A stretch of DNA of 46,931 nucleotides from Promethearchaeota archaeon. GTDB taxonomy: Archaea > Asgardarchaeota > Lokiarchaeia > Sigyniarchaeales > SOKP01. The notes beneath the pieces were generated by a model. The model was not told the DNA's origin, searched no databases, and saw nothing but the letters and a program-made list of their open reading frames with translations. This document shows positions 41,950-46,931 of this stretch, piece by piece; positions within the stretch are counted from its first letter, which is position 1; the number at the start of each line of letters is the position of its first letter. The translations under genes were made by a program, and so were the position numbers. The stretch lies in NCBI GenBank assembly GCA_019894975.1, contig JAGXNO010000029.1, positions 1-46,931 of the forward strand, given 5' to 3'.

Positions 41950-42531
41950 ATGCCTTCCTGCATAGTGTGCCACTTAGAAGTAGAGGAAACGAGTCATTCT
42001 TATTTTGAATGTGATAATGGACATCCGATTCATTTTCACTGCCTAGCAGATTGGTTACTACAATCTAAAAACTGTCCTTTATGTAGTGATCCTTATCCAG
42101 AAAAGGTATTAGTGAAGTTCAAAGATTTTATTGAGAAAAAAGAAAAAGAAAAACAAGAATCAATAGATCAAGGATTACAAGAAGAAACGAAGAAAAAAAT
42201 GGCTGAAGTTGCAGATAAAATCGTCTTTTTAAAATATATTGAAACCGTTGAATATTTAATTGAAGATAAGAAATATAATGACGCTATAGATTTACTCATG
42301 GATTCGTATAATGAAAGATCTACTGATGAGAAAAACCTGAAAGTTCTTTTCCTACTGGGGATGGCTAATTATTTACGAGGACGCTATGATTTAGCAATCA
42401 ATTTCCTGTTTAAATTAGTGAAATTAAAGTTTGATTATCCTGATGGATTTCTGTTTCTTGGGAAGTCCTATGAAGCGTTAGGAATGAAAGAAAAAGCAGA
42501 GTGGGCTTATCAAAGAATAAAAAAAAAGTAA
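41950..42531 (+). CDS. RING-H2 finger plus TPR protein (ubiquitin-ligase-like)
   Basis: 193 residues. A complete RING-H2 at the N-terminus: C4-x2-C7-x13-C21-x3-H25-x2-H28-x2-C31-x10-C42-x2-C45, i.e. all eight zinc ligands in order, with a Trp (W35) where E2-binding RINGs often have one. A charged helix (residues 57-80) leads to two or three TPR-type helix pairs (EYLIEDKKYNDAIDLLMDSY, FLLGMANYLRGRYDLAINFL, FLFLGKSYEALGMKEKAEWAY). RINGs of this kind act as E3 ubiquitin ligases in eukaryotes, and some Asgard archaea carry E1, E2 and RING genes; none of those partners is in this window. TPRs would choose the target. Head to head with the Roadblock-GTPases. Confidence 0.85.
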   Translation: MPSCIVCHLEVEETSHSYFECDNGHPIHFHCLADWLLQSKNCPLCSDPYPEKVLVKFKDFIEKKEKEKQESIDQGLQEETKKKMAEVADKIVFLKYIETVEYLIEDKKYNDAIDLLMDSYNERSTDEKNLKVLFLLGMANYLRGRYDLAINFLFKLVKLKFDYPDGFLFLGKSYEALGMKEKAEWAYQRIKKK

Positions 42532-42532
42532 T

Positions 42533-43366
42533 TTACTCTTCTTTAATTGTTATTAAATCAAGGTTTACTGCAACCGTAAAATCTTGAGAATGATTCGTTG
42601 GACCATATCCTTTTCCAAGATTCATATTTTCTGCCTTTAGAATTGCTGCTGTTATGTAAGCTTTAGCAACATGAACGGCTTTTTTTATTCCATGACCTTT
42701 TGCCAATTCTGCTGCGATTGCTGAGGCAAACGTACAACCCGTCCCGTGTGTATTCTTAGAATTGATACGAGGTGTATAATACTCTGTAAATTTTTTTCCA
42801 TCATAAAGTAAATCTATAGCATATTCTTTGTCTGGAAGATGTCCACCTTTAATAACTACGTTTTGTGCTCCTAAAGAATGGATTTTTTTCGCTGCTTCAC
42901 GAGCGTCTATCAAATTTTTTATCTCTATATCTGTAATTACTTGAGCCTCATAATGGTTTGGTGTTATCACATGCGCCAATGGGATTAATTCTGACATAAG
43001 TGCGATTTTTGCTTCAGGCTTTAATAAATGATCCCCACCTTTTGCGACCATTACTGGATCTATAATCAAAAACTCTACATTATATTTACGAGCACGACTA
43101 GCTACAATTTTAATGATTTCAGCATTAACAAGCATACCGGTTTTCCACGCATCTGCACCTATATCGGTCATAACAGAATCAATTTGTTTCCCTACAAAAT
43201 TAGGATCTATTTCATATATACCTTGAACCCCAATTGTATTTTGGGCAGTTAGTGCTGTAATCGCACTCATTCCATAAACACCTAATGCAGAAAATGTTTT
43301 TAAATCTGCTTGGATCCCCGCACCGCCACCTGAATCAGATCCAGCAATAGTTAATACTTTTTTCAT
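42533..43366 (-). CDS. thiD: Hydroxymethylpyrimidine (phosphate) kinase
   Basis: Phosphorylates HMP-P to HMP-PP in thiamine synthesis. 277 residues, standard. [20 protein letters not shown] at 6-25 is the family signature, then [54 protein letters not shown], and the anion-hole/catalytic region [18 protein letters not shown] with its Cys and Asp-neighbour residues. Immediately downstream of thiC on the same strand (86-base gap), so a thiCD unit. No ThiE or ThiN domain is fused; the chain ends soon after the kinase fold. One base separates its stop from that of the convergent RING-TPR gene. Confidence 0.94.
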   Translation of the reverse strand: MKKVLTIAGSDSGGGAGIQADLKTFSALGVYGMSAITALTAQNTIGVQGIYEIDPNFVGKQIDSVMTDIGADAWKTGMLVNAEIIKIVASRARKYNVEFLIIDPVMVAKGGDHLLKPEAKIALMSELIPLAHVITPNHYEAQVITDIEIKNLIDAREAAKKIHSLGAQNVVIKGGHLPDKEYAIDLLYDGKKFTEYYTPRINSKNTHGTGCTFASAIAAELAKGHGIKKAVHVAKAYITAAILKAENMNLGKGYGPTNHSQDFTVAVNLDLITIKEE

Positions 43367-43452
43367 TTTCCTTAGTAAATTATACCTTAATTTTATAAAA
43401 AATTTCTTATAGTTTTATAGAAACAGGAGGGATTAGAGTTCTGACTTTCAAC

Positions 43453-44772
43453 CTATAAAGTAGAATTCTTCTTACTTTCTAGAGTATCTTTTAATAGTTT
43501 TATCGCACAAAATTCCCCACACATACTACATACTTCCTCATCATCTTCAGCACAACCATTTCGGTAATGAATCTCTCTAGCAAGTTCTGGATCTATAGCT
43601 TGTTCAATCATACCTTCCCAGTTGAGTTCTTTTCTGGCAATATCCATTTTATAATCCCAATCTGAAACTCGTTTACCATAGCGTGCGATATTAACAGCAT
43701 GAGCAGCTATTTTTGACGAGATAACACCTCTTTTGACATCATCCTTAGTAGGTAATCCTAAGTGTTCAGCAGGAGTCACATAGCATAAATAATCAGCCCC
43801 AGCTAAACCAGCAAGTACTCCCCCAATCGCACCAACTATATCATCATAACCGGGGGCGATATCAGTGACAAGAGGACCTAATACATAAAATGGCGCTTCA
43901 TTACATAATGATTTCTGCATTTTAATGTTGTGTTCAACCTCGTTTGCAGGAATGTGACCTGGTCCTTCAACCATGACTTGGACATCTGCAGCCCAAGCAC
44001 GCTTTACCAATTTAGAAATTTCTAACAGTTCTTGAACCTGAGCAAAGTCAGTAGAATCAAAGATACTCCCTGGGCGCATACCATCTCCTAAAGAAAGCGT
44101 AAAATCATATTCTTTTGCCATCTCAAGTAGATAATCATATCTTCTATTATAAGGATTTTCCATATTATTCTCTATGATCCATGATGCCAAGAATGTTCCT
44201 CCCCTAGAAACAACCCCCATTAACCTAGGGTGTTTGATCAAATAGTTTACAATTTCTTGTGTTACACCAACGTGAATAGTGAAGAAATCGACACCTTCCT
44301 TTGCTTGTTCTTCCACAACATTGAACATGTCATCCTCATCCATATGGATGATAGCACCCTTATTCTCAAGAGCTCTTAGTGCTGTTTGATAGATAGGGAC
44401 TGTACCTAATGGGACTTTAGCTTCATCACTGATTCTTTTCCTAATCGTAATTAGATCGGCTTCGGTAATACCAGTGCTTAAATCCATAACGGTATCCGCC
44501 CCAAATTGAACAGCTATTTTAGCCTTTTCTACTTCTTCATCGATATTGCAATGAGTTTTTGAAGACCCAACATTCGCATTTATTTTGACTAATAATCCTT
44601 TACCAATTCCAATAGGTAAACCAAGATCTCGTCGATTTGATCTAGGAATTATAATTCTGCCACTTTCAATACCGCGTCTTATGAATTCGACATCTACTTG
44701 TTCAATTCTTGCCACAGTCTCCATATCCTTTGTAGTGTGCCCGTTCCTCGCTGTTCTCATCAATGTTGACAA
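43453..44772 (-). CDS. thiC: Phosphomethylpyrimidine synthase
   Basis: Radical-SAM enzyme that rearranges aminoimidazole ribotide into HMP-P. 439 residues, the short archaeal/bacterial core form. Visible: SRGGTFLASWI near 185, SLGDGMRPGSIFDSTD near 225, MVEGPGHIPANEV near 265, YVLGPLVTDIAPGYDDIVGAIGG near 288, CYVTPAEHLGLP near 325, and the C-terminal cluster motif CSMCGEFCAIK (C-x2-C-x4-C). Start TTG 44772 fits the family's usual N-terminus (MSTLMRTARNG); ATG 44760 is the alternative. The 161 bases above show no TPP riboswitch core (no CUGAGA), so thiamine control, if any, is by another route. Confidence 0.95.
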   Translation of the reverse strand: MSTLMRTARNGHTTKDMETVARIEQVDVEFIRRGIESGRIIIPRSNRRDLGLPIGIGKGLLVKINANVGSSKTHCNIDEEVEKAKIAVQFGADTVMDLSTGITEADLITIRKRISDEAKVPLGTVPIYQTALRALENKGAIIHMDEDDMFNVVEEQAKEGVDFFTIHVGVTQEIVNYLIKHPRLMGVVSRGGTFLASWIIENNMENPYNRRYDYLLEMAKEYDFTLSLGDGMRPGSIFDSTDFAQVQELLEISKLVKRAWAADVQVMVEGPGHIPANEVEHNIKMQKSLCNEAPFYVLGPLVTDIAPGYDDIVGAIGGVLAGLAGADYLCYVTPAEHLGLPTKDDVKRGVISSKIAAHAVNIARYGKRVSDWDYKMDIARKELNWEGMIEQAIDPELAREIHYRNGCAEDDEEVCSMCGEFCAIKLLKDTLESKKNSTL

Positions 44773-44933
44773 CTTTCTAAACCTTCATATCACAGTTTTA
44801 ATTTAATTTGGGAAGTAATTCCACTAAGAAAAAATAGTTTTGTCCAAATTATATTCTTTTGTCTTTTTAATTAAAAATAAAATGTAAAACTAAATTGAAT
44901 AAAAAAAAGAAAGTTTTTTTTTTGAGAATAGGA

Positions 44934-45263
44934 CTAAGGAAGTTTTAATCCAACCAATTCTAAAGCATCTTGTACTTCAGCCCATATTCCCATACTATAT
45001 TCAAGTCCTTCAATTTCAAGAAACATTGCCATCATATTACCGATGAATCTCCAGGCTTCCTCAAGTTCTCCCTCCTTTACTTGAGTAATACTAAAAACAT
45101 CTATTCCCTCAGTGGTACTCCTAACAGCCGCTTGAATAATAACTTTTCCCGGAGTTTTATTGGGGGGAAACTGTTGGATTGCTTTAAGATATTGCTTTCC
45201 TACTCTTTCCCCAACATGACTTGGGTATTTTACAAAAGTAACAATATACGCTATAATATCCAC
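44934..45263 (-). CDS. Conserved small protein, unknown function
   Basis: 109 residues, ferredoxin-like alternation of strands and helices: IIAYIVTFVKYPS, GKVIIQAAVRSTTEGIDVFSITQV, EGELEEAWRFIGNMMAMFL, then GLEYSMGIWAEVQDALELVGLKLP. It gives the impression of a dimeric alpha-beta barrel protein of the sort widespread in Asgard genomes, but I cannot name the family. No cysteine or obvious catalytic residue. Codirectional with thiC across 161 bases; no functional link is visible. Confidence 0.65.
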   Translation of the reverse strand: MDIIAYIVTFVKYPSHVGERVGKQYLKAIQQFPPNKTPGKVIIQAAVRSTTEGIDVFSITQVKEGELEEAWRFIGNMMAMFLEIEGLEYSMGIWAEVQDALELVGLKLP

Positions 45264-45381
45264 CTTTAAGTAAAGTTTAATTTAGTTAAAATTAGATTTC
45301 GAAGTAAGTCATTATATTATTTGTGTTAATATAAATGTTTACTTTTTTTGCCAATAGTGTAAAAGATTTTAATAATTAAAA

Positions 45382-45838
45382 TTAGGAGGAGCTAATTTTA
45401 TTTTGAAATTCTCTAAAAGTACATACATTGTCTAATGCTTTAGCGGCAAGTTCGACTGACTCGAATACCATATTTTTTAACAACTTCTAAAACCTCTAGT
45501 TCTAAATGACGATTACCAACTTCAGAGAATCCTGAAGCAAAAATCGTAGCAAACGAAACTCCTTTCTTACCACACTCTTCGAGAATCTTTGGACAAAGCT
45601 TTGCAGGGACTGCGACAATTACGTAATCAATAGGCTGATCATCAGGAATATCTAAAACAGACCCATACACAGGAAGATCAGCAATGGTTTGCCCTTTTAA
45701 TCGAGGATTAAATAAGTAGACTGGTTTGTCAAACCCACTATATTTAAAACAACTAACCCAATATCCACCTGCGCGTTTTTCATTAACGCCAATAATTCCA
45801 ATAGCTCTTGGATTGAATAATTTCTCGAAATCGGTCAT
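45382..45838 (-). pseudogene. ADP-forming acyl-CoA synthetase, internally deleted relic
   Basis: From ATG 45838 the frame gives a good CoA-binding domain (NPRAIGIIGVNEKRAGG, YLFNPRLKGQ, VYGSVLDIPD, YVIVAVPAKLCPKILEECGKKG, KKYGIR), then stops early (132 codons) just where GPNCLG is expected. In the next frame, from the same junction, the bases read VFESVELAAKALDN and VCTFREFQNKIS to a TAA at 45384-45382. That is the normal C-terminal tail of ADP-forming acyl-CoA synthetases (xPVF-x-SxExAxxAL). So the whole middle of the gene has been lost, with a frame change at the join. A CoA-binding stub could still be made. The full-length relative is at 4518-6008. Confidence 0.7.
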
Positions 45839-45931
45839 ATTATAAATTTTAGGATTTGTTTAGGGATTTAATACAAGATCAAATTACACTATTATTATTT
45901 TTCTACTTGAAATAAATTGTAATATTATAAT

Positions 45932-46402
45932 TTATTCAAAACCCATTTTTAATTGTTTCAAAAGTTTAATCAATGAAACAGTTAATTGAAAGTTATTAAG
46001 TTGATTGAATGGAACAAATTTAGCATCAAGAGTGTCATCTTGAGCAACAGGGGGAGCATTGGTTCTTCCGTCGATTTGTTCTACAAAATAATTAAGTAAT
46101 ACATAGTGGTATTCAATTTTGCCCTTCTCATCATACATAATTTTATCTATAATTCCCGCTAATTTTATTACTTTCACTTTAAAACCCGTTTCTTCAAAAG
46201 CTTCTCTCTCTGCTGCGGTTTCCACTTCTTCCCCTAAATCCAAATGACCTCCAGGAATTGACCAGTATCCTGCATCAGGATTATATTTTCTTTTCACTAA
46301 AAGTAAAGTCTTATCCCTAACAAGAAGAACACCTACACCTACATGCGGACGAATAGGATATTTTCTTGTATCAAAAGCAGTTAGTTGTTCTCTATCAACC
46401 AT
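45932..46402 (-). CDS. Nudix hydrolase
   Basis: Hydrolyses a nucleoside diphosphate linked to another group (for example ADP-ribose, oxidised dGTP or NADH). 156 residues. A perfect Nudix box is at residues 52-74: G-x5-E-x7-R-E-x2-E-E-x-G-F, i.e. GHLDLGEEVETAAEREAFEE then TGF. YWSIPGG before it is the usual approach to the box. The N-terminal residues 1-18 (DTRKYPIRPHVGVGV) fit a MutT/ADP-ribose-pyrophosphatase-like opening; substrate cannot be told. Divergent from the phosphatase gene. Confidence 0.9.
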   Translation of the reverse strand: MVDREQLTAFDTRKYPIRPHVGVGVLLVRDKTLLLVKRKYNPDAGYWSIPGGHLDLGEEVETAAEREAFEETGFKVKVIKLAGIIDKIMYDEKGKIEYHYVLLNYFVEQIDGRTNAPPVAQDDTLDAKFVPFNQLNNFQLTVSLIKLLKQLKMGFE

Positions 46403-46448
46403 AAATTTACATTTAATTACATATTTTAAGTATTAATAGCATTTACTA

Positions 46449-46457
46449 GTTATAAAG
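46449..46457 (+). promoter_or_regulatory. TATA-like element for the phosphatase gene
   Basis: GTTATAAAG is centred about 27 bases before the ATG at 46480, with no Shine-Dalgarno in between, so a leaderless transcript is likely. Confidence 0.35.
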
Positions 46458-46479
46458 ATTAATTATATACTGTTATATT

Positions 46480-46931
46480 ATGGTTCGCCCTTGGTATTGG
46501 CCAAAGAATGGTATGCCGGAAAGAACGGAACCATTTACATGGATTATTAAGGGAAAAATGGCAATTTCATGGTGGCCTGATCACAATGTAGTTGAAAGAT
46601 ACAGCACTGAAGACATAAAAGTTATAATAAATTGTTCTGAATTTGACAACCGGGAAGATATACCTAAGAAGTTTAAGTATTGCCATATAAGCATCCCCGA
46701 TTATGGCACTCCGACTGAGGACCAACTATCAAGATTTTTTAAGATTACAAGTGAAGCTGGTTCTAATAATCATCCAATTGTAGTGCATTGTGTGGCAGGG
46801 TGTGGAAGGTCTGGTATTATGGTCCTAGCGTGGGCAGCATTTAATGATTATATTCCTAGTGGGATAGATCCAGTAAAATGGATCTGTAAATTAAGATCAT
46901 GCTGTTTAGAAACAAAGGAACAAATGGAGTT
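46480..46931 (+). CDS. Protein tyrosine/dual-specificity phosphatase, N-terminal part (runs off the window)
   Basis: About 150 codons are present before the sequence ends. The catalytic P-loop VVHCVAGCGRSG gives nucleophile Cys104 and Arg110 (C-x5-R); the general acid is probably Asp74 in SIPDYGTPT. The following CCLETKEQME matches the Q-loop end of small archaeal PTPs, so little more than the C-terminal helix is missing. It would remove phosphate from tyrosine or from Ser/Thr as well. Starts from a leaderless-type promoter, head to head with the Nudix gene. Confidence 0.88.
   Translation, partial: MVRPWYWPKNGMPERTEPFTWIIKGKMAISWWPDHNVVERYSTEDIKVIINCSEFDNREDIPKKFKYCHISIPDYGTPTEDQLSRFFKITSEAGSNNHPIVVHCVAGCGRSGIMVLAWAAFNDYIPSGIDPVKWICKLRSCCLETKEQME

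Noticed and set aside
44773..44933. TPP riboswitch upstream of thiC
   Set aside because: The region is nearly all A and T; the CUGAGA core and the second conserved helix are absent on the coding strand.

Overview
The window is AT-rich apart from its first 416 bases. It reads as a chromosome segment of an Asgard archaeon, most likely of the Lokiarchaeia type. The evidence is a bundle of archaeal and eukaryote-like genes in one place: an archaeal histone, an LSm protein, two tandem Roadblock-Ras-like GTPase fusions, a longin-type Arf-like GTPase, a RING-H2/TPR protein, a BBSome-like beta-propeller protein, two tungsten/molybdopterin aldehyde oxidoreductases, ADP-forming acyl-CoA synthetase genes, and archaeal TATA/leaderless promoters. 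I saw no CRISPR array, insertion sequence, rRNA or replication origin.

Layout. 1-416: the start of a GC-rich, apparently imported katG, with a 21-bp palindrome upstream. 0.7-6.0 kb: acyl-CoA and amidohydrolase metabolism (acetoacetyl-CoA synthetase, M20 amidohydrolase, ADP-forming acyl-CoA synthetase alpha part). 6.1-9.4 kb: small proteins, then a minus-strand run of a C2H2-like protein, two C_GCAxxG_C_C redox proteins and a saccharopine-dehydrogenase-like enzyme. 9.5-12.7 kb: an iron alcohol dehydrogenase/aldehyde ferredoxin oxidoreductase operon. 12.8-17.2 kb: a suspected longin-like protein, a cytosolic FG-GAP-type propeller with a winged-helix tail, and a cytosolic Ig/DUF11-like repeat protein. 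17.4-20.6 kb: glycerate 2-kinase and dihydrolipoyl dehydrogenase. 20.8-24.7 kb: a longin-Arf-like GTPase with an in-frame stop, a calcineurin-like phosphoesterase and an LSm protein.

24.8-27.5 kb: a small zinc-ribbon gene missed by ordinary length cut-offs, a tRNA-Arg(CCU) with about 30 extra nucleotides, and a second AOR followed by two MoaD/ThiS-type ubiquitin-fold proteins. 27.8-31.1 kb: a soluble multi-PAS histidine kinase. 31.1-37.3 kb: four tandem RimJ/RimL-type GNATs, an AAC(3)-family acetyltransferase, an orphan DppB-like permease, a histone, another GNAT and a small membrane protein. 37.4-42.5 kb: a beta-decarboxylating dehydrogenase, two Roadblock-GTPases and a divergent RING-TPR gene. 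42.5-46.9 kb: thiD, thiC, a conserved hypothetical, a deleted acyl-CoA synthetase relic, a Nudix hydrolase and a truncated protein tyrosine phosphatase.

How they fit together. The metabolic genes suggest anaerobic, ferredoxin-linked use of aldehydes, alcohols and acyl-CoAs. The two MoaD-like proteins may supply dithiolene sulfur for the AOR cofactor, or act as SAMP-like modifiers. The most distinctive part is 38.5-42.5 kb, where two Roadblock-GTPase fusions with an altered G3 motif (DxGAQ instead of DxAGQ) stand head-to-head with a RING-H2/TPR protein. That looks like a GTPase signalling module beside a ubiquitin-ligase-like protein; the link is an inference from gene order.
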